Shown here: one piece after another, positions 1-7,249 of the stretch | Position numbering within the stretch: the stretch's first letter is position 1 | Layout: every line of letters begins with the position of its first letter | NCBI GenBank assembly: GCA_900299245.1 | Contig: OMJA01000082.1 | Location: 1-45,453, forward strand | Reading direction: 5' to 3' | Length of the DNA stretch: 45,453 nucleotides | Source: Nitrospiraceae bacterium | Lineage (GTDB): Bacteria; Nitrospirota; Nitrospiria; Nitrospirales; Nitrospiraceae | Made by a program: the position numbers and the translations under genes | The notes under the pieces: model-generated | Told to the model about the DNA's origin: nothing | Database searches by the model: none | What the model saw: only the letters and a program-made list of their open reading frames with translations

Positions 1-2
1 AG

Positions 3-236
3 ATTCCGCTCCTGCCCGGCGACAATCTCGTCAATTTAGACGAGGACGGGGCCGTGCTCCGGAACTACGAACACAAGACGTTCCACTATCCGCAACCGAA
101 ATCCGGCGGCCGCGAGTTGCCGATGGTCGGCGCGCGCGCCGGCTTCGACTATGAAGCGAGCGAAAACAGTTACCCCGATCGCGACGGGTTCTCCTCGTGG
201 GGCAATAGTTGCGGCGGAGATACGGACGAGCTGTGA
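3..236 (+). CDS. KamA-family radical SAM aminomutase, C-terminal fragment (runs off left edge)
   Basis: The reading frame is open from base 3 to a TGA at 234-236, and its start lies outside the window. The visible residues begin IPLLPGDNLV and continue to VLRNYEHKTFHYPQP. As I remember them, lysine 2,3-aminomutases (KamA) have a proline-rich PGGGGKxPLLP stretch followed by 'VxLRNYEGxxxxYxEP' near the C-terminus, and this segment fits that pattern. KamA enzymes are PLP- and SAM-dependent and move an amino group from C2 to C3 of lysine; related enzymes act on glutamate or on EF-P lysine (EpmB). The catalytic CxxxCxxC cluster is outside the window, so the substrate cannot be judged. The stop overlaps the GTG start of the next gene by 4 bases (GTGA), which suggests co-translation. 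Assignment rests on a short tail only. Confidence 0.65.
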   Translation: MPLLPGDNLVNLDEDGAVLRNYEHKTFHYPQPKSGGRELPMVGARAGFDYEASENSYPDRDGFSSWGNSCGGDTDEL

Positions 237-1387
237 GCAGAACACCGACCCAGGGGATTCTTCCCTATCAGGACATTAAAAAGCTGATCGCCGCGCGGGC
301 GATCACCGCCTCCCCCGCCGTCGAGGACCGGCAGATCCAACCGGCCAGCCTTGACCTGCGCCTGGGGCGCAAAGCCTACCGGCTGATCAGCAGTTTTCTT
401 CCGGAACTCTCCCCGATTTCCTCGCGGCTCGACGTGCTCGACTTCTATCAGTCTGATCTCGTCATGTATGAGATGGATTTGACGGAAGGGGCCATCCTGG
501 AAAAAGGCCATGTCTATCTCGTGCCGCTGCTGGAAAGCCTGAAGCTCCCCAAAACCCTGCGCGCCCGGGCCAATCCGAAAAGCACCACCGGGCGATTGGA
601 TGTCTTCACCCGGGTCGTGACGGATTTGAACGCGGGCTTCGACGAAATCCGAGCCGGCTATCACGGTCCGCTCTTTCTGGAAGTCGTGCCCCGGTCCTTC
701 GCCATCAAAGTCCGGACCGGCCAGTCGTTGAACCAGATCCGCTTCGTCCGCGGCGAAGCCACCGTCAGCGATGCGTCGTTGCAGAAGCTCCACAGCGCAT
801 CACCGCTGCTCTATCACAACAGCCCGACCAGGAAAGCGCTGGGGCAGCGTGAGTTCCGGGCCGAGCGCGGGCTCTTCCTGCGCATCGACCTGAAAGGCGA
901 CGACCGGACGGATTCGCGCATCATCGGCTATCGGGCCAAAAAGAACAGCCACGTCATCGACCTGGCCAAAGTCGGTCATTACAGTGCGGCGGACTTTTGG
1001 GAACCGCTCTACCGCCATCGGCACGACAGTCTGCTCCTGGAACCGGAAGAATTTTATATCCTGGCCTCCAAGGAGCGCATCCGCGTGCCGGCCGGCTATG
1101 CCGCCGAGATGGTCGCCTACGAAGCGGCCTGTGGGGAGTTACGCACCCACTACGCCGGATTCTTCGACCCGGGCTTCGGATACGGCGCGAAAGGGGAGAT
1201 CAAAGGCACCCAGGTGGTGCTGGAAGTCCGCCCCCACGATGTGCCGTTCCTGATCCACGACGGGCAGACATTTTTTAAGGTTGTATATGACCGCATGCTC
1301 GACGTACCCTCCCAGCTCTACGGCACCACGTTAGGGTCGTCGTATCAGGGACAGGCCCTCACACTCAGCAAACATTTTAAAGTATAG
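233..1387 (+). CDS. dcd: dCTP deaminase family protein with duplicated Dcd domain
   Basis: Dcd deaminates dCTP to dUTP and so feeds dTTP synthesis in the cytoplasm. The N-terminal half has the family motif 'IQPASLDLRLG' near residue 40. A second signature follows, 'DLNAGFDEIRAGYHGPLFLEV', in which the acidic residues correspond to the catalytic/binding region, then 'GQSLNQIRFV'. The C-terminal half repeats this plan: 'YAGFFDPGFGYG', 'TQVVLEVRP', 'DGQTFFKVVYDRM'. At about 384 aa it is twice the size of E. coli Dcd (about 190 aa) and resembles the long two-domain form annotated as 2'-deoxycytidine 5'-triphosphate deaminase in some proteobacteria. I chose the GTG at 233, which overlaps the upstream stop as GTGA. 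The ORF track's TTG at 209 would need a long overlap. Confidence 0.85.
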   Translation: MSRTPTQGILPYQDIKKLIAARAITASPAVEDRQIQPASLDLRLGRKAYRLISSFLPELSPISSRLDVLDFYQSDLVMYEMDLTEGAILEKGHVYLVPLLESLKLPKTLRARANPKSTTGRLDVFTRVVTDLNAGFDEIRAGYHGPLFLEVVPRSFAIKVRTGQSLNQIRFVRGEATVSDASLQKLHSASPLLYHNSPTRKALGQREFRAERGLFLRIDLKGDDRTDSRIIGYRAKKNSHVIDLAKVGHYSAADFWEPLYRHRHDSLLLEPEEFYILASKERIRVPAGYAAEMVAYEAACGELRTHYAGFFDPGFGYGAKGEIKGTQVVLEVRPHDVPFLIHDGQTFFKVVYDRMLDVPSQLYGTTLGSSYQGQALTLSKHFKV

Positions 1388-1389
1388 CC

Positions 1390-1794
1390 ATGGCACCAAC
1401 AGACCTCCCGACCAAAGATCCTGCTCCCGCCCCGTCGCCGGGCCACGTAGACGGCGAGACCAGCGAGGACAAGCAGCTCAGCGTCGCCGGCATGATGACC
1501 GGCACGGCGCTGATCTTCATCGGCTTTCTGAACGTCTTTCTGTCGATCAGCGGCGGATTTGAAATCAATGCCGTCCCGCTGCTGATCTACTTCGGCGGAG
1601 TCGCCGTCTGGGCCAACGCGGTCATCGAGAACCCCACCTGGCGCTACAGCGTCATGATCGGCGCCATCGCGATCGGGTTGGGATTCTTCCACTACGGCGA
1701 AGTACTCTTCTGGCACAAACAAGTCGTCTTCTGGACGACCGTCGTCGTCGTCATGTACTTCATGTTCAGAGAGCCGAAGACACCGGACCGATAA
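1390..1794 (+). CDS. small membrane protein, function unknown
   Basis: This 134-aa protein has a polar, proline-rich N-terminus (about 35 residues) followed by four hydrophobic stretches. They begin near 'MMTGTALIFIGFLNVFL', 'AVPLLIYFGGVAVWANAV', 'YSVMIGAIAIGLGFFHYG' and 'VVFWTTVVVVMYFMF'. This predicts a four-helix inner-membrane protein with a short charged C-terminus. No catalytic motif is recognisable. It begins 2 bases after the dcd stop and ends 6 bases before the glycosyltransferase, so it is probably in the same transcript. No strong Shine-Dalgarno is visible, which agrees with translational coupling to dcd. I do not recognise the family. Confidence 0.75.
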   Translation: MAPTDLPTKDPAPAPSPGHVDGETSEDKQLSVAGMMTGTALIFIGFLNVFLSISGGFEINAVPLLIYFGGVAVWANAVIENPTWRYSVMIGAIAIGLGFFHYGEVLFWHKQVVFWTTVVVVMYFMFREPKTPDR

Positions 1795-1800
1795 ACCCCG

Positions 1801-2493
1801 ATGATGATCTCCGTCATCATCCCGACTCTGGACGAATCGTCGACCATCGCCCGCACCCTCACCCGCACCGTCGCCCTGGGATTCGACGAGATCATCGTCA
1901 GCGACGGCGGCAGCACCGACCCGACCATTCCCATGATCCAAGCCTGTTGCGCCAGGATACCGGCCGTGCGGCTGGTCACGGCGCCGGCCGGCCGCGCCCG
2001 CCAACTGAATGAAGGAGTGAAGGCCTGCCGCGGCGACGCGCTCCTGTTTCTCCATGCCGACACGGAATTGCCTCCGACGGCCAGGACCGCAATTGAATCC
2101 GCACTGGAAAATACCCGCTGTGTCGGAGGCCGGTTCGATGTCCGCTTCGATCACCCCTCCCGCTGGGGCGTCGTCATCAGCTGGTTCATGAACCGGCGCT
2201 CGCGCCTCACCGGCATCGCCACCGGCGATCAGGCCATCTTCGTCCGCCGCGAGATCTTTGAACAGATGGGCGGGTTCCCGGATATTCCGCTGATGGAAGA
2301 TATTGCATTCAGCCGGCGATTGAAACGCCGGGGAGCGACCGCAGCGCTGACGGATCGCGTCACGACTTCGTTTCGTCGCTGGGAGAAAAACGGGCCCCTG
2401 CGCACAATTCTCTTGATGTGGACACTGCGCTTCCTGTATTGGCTGGGGGTCAATCCCACGCGACTCAACCGATGGTATCGTGCGGTCCGATAA
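1801..2493 (+). CDS. GT2-type glycosyltransferase, TIGR04283 (arsenosugar-associated) type
   Basis: GT-A fold family 2 glycosyltransferase of 230 aa. Visible motifs are 'ISVIIPTLDESSTI' at the N-terminus, 'VSDGGSTD' (nucleotide-sugar binding), 'LFLHADTELP' (the HAD version of the metal-binding DxD), 'GGRFDVRF', 'GDQAIFVRR' and 'MEDIAFSRRLKRRG' (the ED acceptor-side motif). The size and the 'GRARQLNEG' motif fit the TIGR04283 family ('transferase 2, rSAM/selenodomain-associated', later linked to arsenosugar biosynthesis). The next gene is the usual partner TIGR04282, 3 bases downstream. ArsM and ArsS, with which these families co-occur, lie 35 kb away in this window, which supports a role in arsenosugar formation by inference. 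Two start ATGs (1801, 1804) are equally possible. Confidence 0.85.
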   Translation: MMISVIIPTLDESSTIARTLTRTVALGFDEIIVSDGGSTDPTIPMIQACCARIPAVRLVTAPAGRARQLNEGVKACRGDALLFLHADTELPPTARTAIESALENTRCVGGRFDVRFDHPSRWGVVISWFMNRRSRLTGIATGDQAIFVRREIFEQMGGFPDIPLMEDIAFSRRLKRRGATAALTDRVTTSFRRWEKNGPLRTILLMWTLRFLYWLGVNPTRLNRWYRAVR

Positions 2494-2496
2494 GCG

Positions 2497-3261
2497 ATGA
2501 GCAAGCCGACACAGAAATCCTCCCCGTCTCCCAAGCCGCAACCGGCGGCCCTGGCCATTTTTGCGAAGGCGCCGGTTCCGGGCCAGGTCAAGACACGCCT
2601 CTGTCCCCCGTTGACGCCGGACGAAGCCGCCACCCTGCACGGCAGCTTTGTCATCGATATACTCGAACGCACGAAAGCCGCCGTCGCAAAGCTGAAGTTG
2701 CCGCTCGACCGCTATCTGGCCTGCGCGCCGGCATCCACGCTGGTCTTCTTTCAGATCATGGAAGAACGGCAGAGCGTGAAGCTGATCGATCAAGTCGGCG
2801 ACGATCTCGGTGCGCGTATGCAGCAGGCATTCACGACCCTGTTCGGGAAGGGCTATCAGCGCGTCTTCATCGTCGGTACGGATGTTCCGTCGCTGCCGCT
2901 CGATCATTACAAGCAGGCCCTGGCCTTACTGGAGACACACGATGTAGTCCTGGGACCGGCTTTGGACGGCGGCTACTATTTGATCGGCCTCAAACAGCCC
3001 CGCCCCGAACTCTTCACGGATATCGCCTGGTCGACCGATCGCGTCCTCGCAACCACACAGGAGAAAGCCGCAGGCCTCGGCTTGAAGACCGCCCTGCTTC
3101 CGCCATGGCGCGATGTCGATACAATTGAGGATCTCAAGGCGTTGATGGACGCCAGCGCCGCGGACGCCAAAAAACCGAAGAATGAGCAGGCCTTTTCAAC
3201 CCGCACCGCCGGCGCACTGCAACATCTCGCCAAACGCCTGCGGTCTCAACCATCACCCTGA
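2497..3261 (+). CDS. TIGR04282 family (DUF2064) arsenosugar-associated glycosyltransferase
   Basis: Nucleotidyl/glycosyltransferase-like protein of 254 aa. It has the N-terminal motif 'AIFAKAPVPGQVKTRL', characteristic of DUF2064/TIGR04282. Further motifs are 'FIVGTDVPSLP' (metal/nucleotide site), 'LGPALDGGYYLIGL' and 'WRDVDTIEDL' near the C-terminus. A Lys/Pro-rich leader of about 20 residues precedes the domain, and a basic tail of about 40 residues follows it. The family is known as 'transferase 1, rSAM/selenodomain-associated' and pairs with TIGR04283, exactly as here. The ATG follows the previous stop by 3 bases. The specific sugar donor and acceptor cannot be read from sequence; arsenosugar assembly is inferred from family co-occurrence. 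Confidence 0.85.
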   Translation: MSKPTQKSSPSPKPQPAALAIFAKAPVPGQVKTRLCPPLTPDEAATLHGSFVIDILERTKAAVAKLKLPLDRYLACAPASTLVFFQIMEERQSVKLIDQVGDDLGARMQQAFTTLFGKGYQRVFIVGTDVPSLPLDHYKQALALLETHDVVLGPALDGGYYLIGLKQPRPELFTDIAWSTDRVLATTQEKAAGLGLKTALLPPWRDVDTIEDLKALMDASAADAKKPKNEQAFSTRTAGALQHLAKRLRSQPSP

Positions 3262-3282
3262 TATTCAGCACGGATCTCGATC

Positions 3283-4017
3283 ATGAGCGAACGGGTTGCA
3301 CTCATCACCGGCGGAGCCAGAGGCATCGGGCGGGGCATCGCCCTCGATCTGGCCTCGCGCCATTGGAAGATCGCCATCTGTTATCGCACGAGCGAAGCCG
3401 ATGCCCAGAAGACTGCGCTGGCCATCACCGAACGGGGCGGGCAGGCACTGGCCGTCCGTTGCGACGTATCGGATCCGGTTGCGGCGAAACATCTCGCGAC
3501 GCAGGTCGAGCAGACGTGGGGTCGCATCGATGTCCTCATTAACGGCGCCGGACCTTACCATCGCATCAATCTGTTCGACGAAACGGTCGAGGGGTGGAAC
3601 GAGATGTTCGACGGCAATCTCCATCCCATTTTCTATCTGGCCCAAGCGGTCGCCCCCGGCATGAAAGCCCGCAAGTCCGGCCGCATCATCAACTTCAGCA
3701 TGGCCAACGCGGATCAGCTGCTCTCGCAGCCGGACGTGACGGCCCACTACATCGCCAAGGCCGGCGTCCTCATCCTCACGCGCACATTGGCCAAGCTGCT
3801 CGCACCGCACGGGATCACCGTGAATGCCGTGTCCCCGGGATTTATCGATTCCGGCAGCGCGCCGCCGGAAGAATTGGCCGGTATGACGAAGCGCATCCCG
3901 GCCGGGTATATCGGCACCGTCGACGACACCGTCGCGGCCGTGCGATACTTACTGAGCGAAGAGGCGCGCTACGTGAACGGCGCGAACATTCAGATCAGCG
4001 GGGCGTGGGGGATATAG
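3283..4017 (+). CDS. SDR family NAD(P)-dependent oxidoreductase (FabG-like)
   Basis: Classical short-chain dehydrogenase of 244 aa. The cofactor loop is 'TGGARGIGRGIA' (TGxxxGIG), and the adenine-ring motif is 'NGAG' (LINGAGPYHR), with 'CDVSDP' as the D63-like motif. The catalytic Tyr-Lys pair is 'HYIAKAGV' (YxxxK), with the Ser of 'INFSMAN' about 20 residues before it. 'VNAVSPGFIDSG' and the C-terminal 'VNGANIQISGAWGI' are typical of FabG-like enzymes. It is 21 bases downstream of the TIGR04282 gene and probably the last gene of this plus-strand operon. A role in fatty acid synthesis is possible but unproved. The two arsenosugar-type transferases next to it leave open a redox step in a dedicated pathway. 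Confidence 0.85.
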   Translation: MSERVALITGGARGIGRGIALDLASRHWKIAICYRTSEADAQKTALAITERGGQALAVRCDVSDPVAAKHLATQVEQTWGRIDVLINGAGPYHRINLFDETVEGWNEMFDGNLHPIFYLAQAVAPGMKARKSGRIINFSMANADQLLSQPDVTAHYIAKAGVLILTRTLAKLLAPHGITVNAVSPGFIDSGSAPPEELAGMTKRIPAGYIGTVDDTVAAVRYLLSEEARYVNGANIQISGAWGI

Positions 4018-4022
4018 GGGCT

Positions 4023-4139
4023 GAGGTGAACGGCTTGGTTTCAGTGCTCGCTGCCCGCGCGCCCAAGATCAAATCATATTTTCAAATGAGAGACGGCGCT
4101 CGGTCAATGCGCGCAATGTAAAACCAACCCGTTCACCTC
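4023..4139. repeat. 117-bp element bounded by 19-nt inverted repeats
   Basis: The left arm GAGGTGAACGGCTTGGTTT (4023-4041) and the reverse complement of the right arm (4121-4139) differ at one position. They enclose about 79 bases with no good ORF. The element fills almost all the space between the SDR stop and the next Shine-Dalgarno. It could be a small non-autonomous mobile element (MITE-like), or the arms could fold into a long RNA stem after the SDR gene. There is no T-run, so it is not a standard terminator. Confidence 0.6.
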
Positions 4140-4172
4140 GCTTGAGAGAGAAAGGGAGGGGAAGGAGAATAA

Positions 4173-4577
4173 ATGAAAACCGATGAAGAACGCGAAGCCC
4201 ATCATCGTTTTGTCCAGGCCCTCCAGCATGAGCATCTGACCTGCTCCAAGCCCGGTTGCGGGGGAGCGATGGATGTCGCCGATCTCACGCCGCACAACGC
4301 CCGCATCAAGACCTATGAGGCCACCTGCGAACGCTGTCACCTGATCGAAAAGATCACCGGCAAGGAACAACATCAGCCGGCCTGGGACGTGGCCTCAATT
4401 ACAATGATGGCCGAAGTCCATCTCCTCCACGACCAACCAACCTGCCCTTTCGACGACACCCCTATCACTTTCATCTCAATGCCGAATCCCAGACGGAAAG
4501 CCCGTTACCGACTCGCCTGCTTCTACTGCGGACGCCACACTGAAATGAACTGGCCCCCGCCGGAAGCCAAAGGATAG
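4173..4577 (+). CDS. hypothetical protein with two zinc-ribbon-like Cys clusters
   Basis: Soluble protein of 134 aa with two sets of paired cysteines. The first set is 'TCSKPGCGG' and, about 35 residues later, 'CERC'. The second set is 'QPTCPFDD' and, later, 'CFYCGRH'. Each set looks like a zinc ribbon or knuckle, although in the second the first half has only one Cys plus nearby Asp/His. The start is firm: GGAAGGAG stands 5 bases before the ATG at 4173. No partner is evident; the gene is separated from the SDR by the inverted-repeat element and is followed by the convergent glutaredoxin operon. I do not recognise a named family. Confidence 0.7.
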   Translation: MKTDEEREAHHRFVQALQHEHLTCSKPGCGGAMDVADLTPHNARIKTYEATCERCHLIEKITGKEQHQPAWDVASITMMAEVHLLHDQPTCPFDDTPITFISMPNPRRKARYRLACFYCGRHTEMNWPPPEAKG

Positions 4578-4612
4578 ATTAGCCTGCACGCTGTAGTGGG
4601 GGTGGGGAGTGG

Positions 4613-4653
4613 GGAAAAAATAACCGGCGGCGCACTCGATGAGTGCCCGCCGG
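4613..4653 (-). terminator. rho-independent terminator of the bolA-grx operon
   Basis: Read on the minus strand, CCGGCGGGCACTC / GAGTGCGCCGCCGG forms a 13-14 bp stem with a 3-nt loop and one bulge. It is followed directly by TTATTTTTT. It lies 35 bases beyond the glutaredoxin stop, the expected place for an intrinsic terminator. Confidence 0.85.
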
Positions 4654-4687
4654 ATCTTTGCTATCTATTTAGACGCTTTACCAGTAT

Positions 4688-5011
4688 CTACTTGCCGAAC
4701 GCCTTCTTCAGCAACGGCTCCATCTCGCCTTTCTTTTCCATCGGGTCGAGAATGTCGGTGTCGCCATAGAACGTTCCGTCGATGAACACTTTGGGGAGCG
4801 TCGGCCAGTTGGTCATCTTCGTGAGGGCTTCCCGCTTGACCGGCTGCGAGAGCACATCGATCAGTTCGTACGGATAGCCGTACTTGTCGAAAAACTGCAT
4901 CGTCTCGCGCGTAAATCCGCACATCGGCATGGTCTTCGTGCCCTTGCCGTAAATCAGAATCTTATGCGCCTTCACTTCTTTGTGAATCTCGTCCTCTATC
5001 GGTTCGGCCAT
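4688..5011 (-). CDS. grxD: monothiol glutaredoxin, Grx4/GrxD type
   Basis: Cytoplasmic glutaredoxin of 107 aa; this class binds a glutathione-ligated [2Fe-2S] cluster and works in Fe-S delivery with BolA. Visible features are 'ILIYGKGTKTMPMCGFT' with the single active Cys at residue 31, the 'WPTLPKVFI' cis-Pro glutathione-binding loop, and 'GDTDIL', close to the family's GGCDI/GGSDI. The active-site motif is CGFT where the family norm is CGFS, a conservative change. AGGAGG lies 5 bases before the ATG at 5011; the ATG at 5014 is only 2 bases from it and is less likely. The BolA gene lies 9 bases upstream in the same direction, a classic partnership. Confidence 0.92.
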   Translation of the reverse strand: MAEPIEDEIHKEVKAHKILIYGKGTKTMPMCGFTRETMQFFDKYGYPYELIDVLSQPVKREALTKMTNWPTLPKVFIDGTFYGDTDILDPMEKKGEMEPLLKKAFGK

Positions 5012-5020
5012 CATTTCCTC

Positions 5021-5260
5021 CTATGCTTCGTCTCTGGTACGGGCGGTCAACTCCAAGGCGTGAATACGCCCGTCCTTCATGGGCACATCCAACGATTGAT
5101 AGATGCGCCGGTGACGATCCAGAAGATTCTTCCCGTGAAAGTCCTCCGACCCCCCCGTCTCCTTCAAATGCCCCATCGTCCCGGTGCGATCGGTGACGGT
5201 CACCGCCGCATCCGGCATACTCTTCCGGATAAACTCGGTCAACACATCTGGGGTAATCAC
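5021..5260 (-). CDS. bolA: BolA/IbaG family protein
   Basis: Small protein of 79 aa with the BolA (class II KH-like) fold pattern. It has 'DRTGTMGHLKETGGSEDFHGKNLLDRHRRIYQSL', which includes the family-typical 'S..F.G...L.RHR.IY..L' core, then 'IHALELTART' at the C-terminus. BolA proteins bind monothiol glutaredoxins and share a [2Fe-2S] cluster through conserved His/Cys residues; the invariant His of 'RHR' and the C-terminal 'IHAL' His are present. Translation begins at a GTG preceded by GAGGAGAAGG. It is the first gene of a two-gene operon with grxD, which supports a role in iron-sulphur trafficking or iron sensing. Confidence 0.9.
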   Translation of the reverse strand: MITPDVLTEFIRKSMPDAAVTVTDRTGTMGHLKETGGSEDFHGKNLLDRHRRIYQSLDVPMKDGRIHALELTARTRDEA

Positions 5261-5562
5261 AAGCCTTCTCCTCTACTAACAACCTCATTGATACCCTAGC
5301 CGAAATCAGTCCGGAAAGGCAATCCAGTCACCCCCGCCCTGCGCGCCTCTCACTCACACTCCTGCACACTTCTATCATCACCCGATCAGCTCCCAACTCG
5401 CAGCCCTTCACAGCCTGATCGATCGCCACACTGTTGAGACCACCGCTCTGCGGGCTGGTGCATTTCAACACATGGTGGTGCCTGTCAGCCAATTTCTCTT
5501 CGCAGGGTTGCGGTCTTTTTACCAACTCACTGAATTATCGACGTTGTACCGGCCCGGCCAGA

Positions 5563-5578
5563 AGGCACGCAGTTTGCG
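5563..5578 (+). promoter_or_regulatory. sigma-54-like promoter before the two-component cluster
   Basis: The sequence aGGCAC-GCAGT-TTGCg matches the -24/-12 consensus TGGCAC-N5-TTGC at all key positions except the first T. It lies 80 bases before the ATG of the response regulator. The rest of the 5261-5656 intergenic stretch holds no gene I would defend. A sigma-54 activator (AAA+) gene is not present in the window. Confidence 0.6.
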
Positions 5579-5656
5579 GTACGGATCGATAGAAACCGGA
5601 GCCTGCACGATGAACCAACCGATCGCCAGTCATCCACCCTTTACCAGGAGGCAGCC

Positions 5657-6091
5657 ATGAGCGAATTCAAATCCGGGTTCTTTGTCGGAGGCGAGAATTG
5701 CAACGGTCGCGTGCTGATCGTGGACGACGAGCCGGATATCCGCAAAGTGGTCCGCATGACCTTGCAGAAAGCAGGCTATGAAGTCCTTGAAGCGGAAAAC
5801 GGCGAAAAAGCCATTGAGACGATCAACAGCGGAGAGAACCGCCTCCTGCTCGACATCATCATCTGCGACATCCGGATGCCGAAAGTGAACGGCATCGAAG
5901 CCATCGCGTATTTCCGGCAGAACTACCCGCGAGTGCCGCTGATCGTCCTCACGGGATTCCCGGATACCGACATGGCCACCTCGCTTCTGCGGCAGGGCGT
6001 GGTGGACTATCTGGTCAAACCGGTCGAAGGAGAGAAACTCCGGGCCGCCGTCGGCCGCGCGATGGAACAACGGGAGCTGGCTCCGTTGTGA
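5657..6091 (+). CDS. single-domain response regulator (receiver)
   Basis: CheY-like protein of 144 aa with no output domain. After about 15 leader residues comes 'VLIVDDEPDIRKV' (acidic pair for Mg2+), then 'IIICDIRMP' with the phospho-acceptor Asp, 'IVLTGF' with the conserved Thr, and 'DYLVKPV' with the conserved Lys-Pro. The start ATG at 5657 has AGGAGG 5 bases ahead (ACCAGGAGGCAGCC). Its stop is close to, or overlaps, the next gene, a soluble histidine kinase that is the likely phosphodonor. The lack of an effector suggests a phosphorelay or protein-interaction role. Transcription is probably from the sigma-54-like site 80 bases upstream. Confidence 0.93.
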   Translation: MSEFKSGFFVGGENCNGRVLIVDDEPDIRKVVRMTLQKAGYEVLEAENGEKAIETINSGENRLLLDIIICDIRMPKVNGIEAIAYFRQNYPRVPLIVLTGFPDTDMATSLLRQGVVDYLVKPVEGEKLRAAVGRAMEQRELAPL

Positions 6092-6125
6092 TCAAGGTCT
6101 CTGAAACCGGGCCGGAGAACGACCG

Positions 6126-6158
6126 GGCGGGGAGGAGTGTCTCGTGCCCCTCCCCGCC
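6126..6158 (+). other. perfect 10-bp stem-loop between regulator and kinase genes
   Basis: GGCGGGGAGG (6126-6135) and CCTCCCCGCC (6149-6158) are exact reverse complements with a 13-nt loop. There is no T-run, so this is more likely an mRNA-stability or attenuation hairpin than a terminator. It sits inside the ORF track's version of the kinase N-terminus (GTG 6088), which argues for a later kinase start. Confidence 0.55.
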
Positions 6159-6195
6159 TGCTACGGGTACGCCAATGACCGACCGGAAGGGAGTC

Positions 6196-7233
6196 ATGCT
6201 GATCGAATCCACCGCTCCGACCAAAGTGGCGATCCTCGGAGCCGGACGGGGCGGCACCGCGCTCCTTGACCTGCTCCACCAGATTCGCACAATCGAAGTC
6301 GTCGGCATCGCCGACCGCGATCCCCGCGCGCCTGGCCTGCAACGCGCCCGTGAGCTCCACATTCCCGTGTTGCCGCACACCGCCGATGTGATCGCCCATC
6401 AGGACGTACAGCTCATCATGGATGTTACTGGCGATCCAGGCATGGAGCAGATTCTTCGGGATCGCGTCAGTCCGAACGTCGAAGTCCTGAGCGGTCCGGC
6501 GTCCCGCATCCTCTGGGAACTGGTGCAGCACGAAGCCCGCCTGCAAGCGGAACTGCTGCATGCCGAAAAGCTGGCAGGGATCGGCTCGTTCGCCGCCGGC
6601 ATCGCCCATGACATCAACAACCCGCTGCAGTTGATCCTGGGACTCGCGGAAAATCTGACAGAGGAGGAGGACCTCAAGATCATCCATGACCAAGCGAAGG
6701 AGATCGTTGAAGCCGTCAAACGGACGACTGCGATCTGCCGCGACCTGACCTCCTACTCCCGCCGCGCATCCTCACATCACGATAGTCTCGTGGATGTGAA
6801 CGCCAAGCTCGACGACGCGCTCAAAATTGCCCGCTATGCTGTGGCTTTTCATGACGTGACAGTAAAGAAGACGTATGCAGTCGCATCGACCGTCAAAGGA
6901 AACCCGGACGAACTCCTGCACGTGTTCGTCAACTTGATCACCAATGCCGTGCAGGCGATGGAGCGGGGCGGAACTCTTACCGTCGGCTCGGTGAAGACTC
7001 CGGAAGGAGTGGAAATCCGCGTATCCGACACCGGATGCGGCATTCCTCCTGAACTCCTGGGACAGATTTTCGAACCGTTTTTCACCACGAAGCCGCCCGG
7101 GAAAGGGACCGGACTGGGACTGTACAATATCAAGCATGTCGTGCATCAGATGAACGGCACCGTCAGTGTTGAAAGCCAACCCGGTGTCGGCAGTACCTTT
7201 ACCATCACGTTCCCCCCGATTTATCGGGACTGA
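6196..7233 (+). CDS. soluble histidine kinase with N-terminal Rossmann-like domain
   Basis: Residues 10-115 look like a nucleotide-binding Rossmann domain: 'KVAILGAGRGGTALLDLL' (GxGxxG) and 'EVVGIADRDPRAPG' with an acidic end to strand 2, then 'LIMDVTGDP'. The kinase core follows: 'GSFAAGIAHDINNPLQLI' (H-box), 'NLITNAVQAM' (N-box), 'VSDTGCGIP' (G1), 'FFTTKPPGKGTGLGL' (F and G2). There is no transmembrane segment, so it probably senses a cytoplasmic ligand such as NAD(P)(H) or CoA; this is inference. The start at 6196 has GGAAGG 5 bases ahead. Alternatives are ATG 6175, and GTG 6088, which would overlap the regulator's stop but would read through a perfect hairpin with a low-complexity peptide. 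Confidence 0.88.
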   Translation: MLIESTAPTKVAILGAGRGGTALLDLLHQIRTIEVVGIADRDPRAPGLQRARELHIPVLPHTADVIAHQDVQLIMDVTGDPGMEQILRDRVSPNVEVLSGPASRILWELVQHEARLQAELLHAEKLAGIGSFAAGIAHDINNPLQLILGLAENLTEEEDLKIIHDQAKEIVEAVKRTTAICRDLTSYSRRASSHHDSLVDVNAKLDDALKIARYAVAFHDVTVKKTYAVASTVKGNPDELLHVFVNLITNAVQAMERGGTLTVGSVKTPEGVEIRVSDTGCGIPPELLGQIFEPFFTTKPPGKGTGLGLYNIKHVVHQMNGTVSVESQPGVGSTFTITFPPIYRD

Positions 7234-7249
7234 GAGCAGGATGCCGATA

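Noticed and set aside
5328-5525. 65-aa minus-strand ORF in the gap between bolA and the response regulator
   Set aside because: TTG start, no ribosome-binding site, no recognisable motif. It ends with an Arg/Gly-rich tail of the kind seen in GC-rich random frames.
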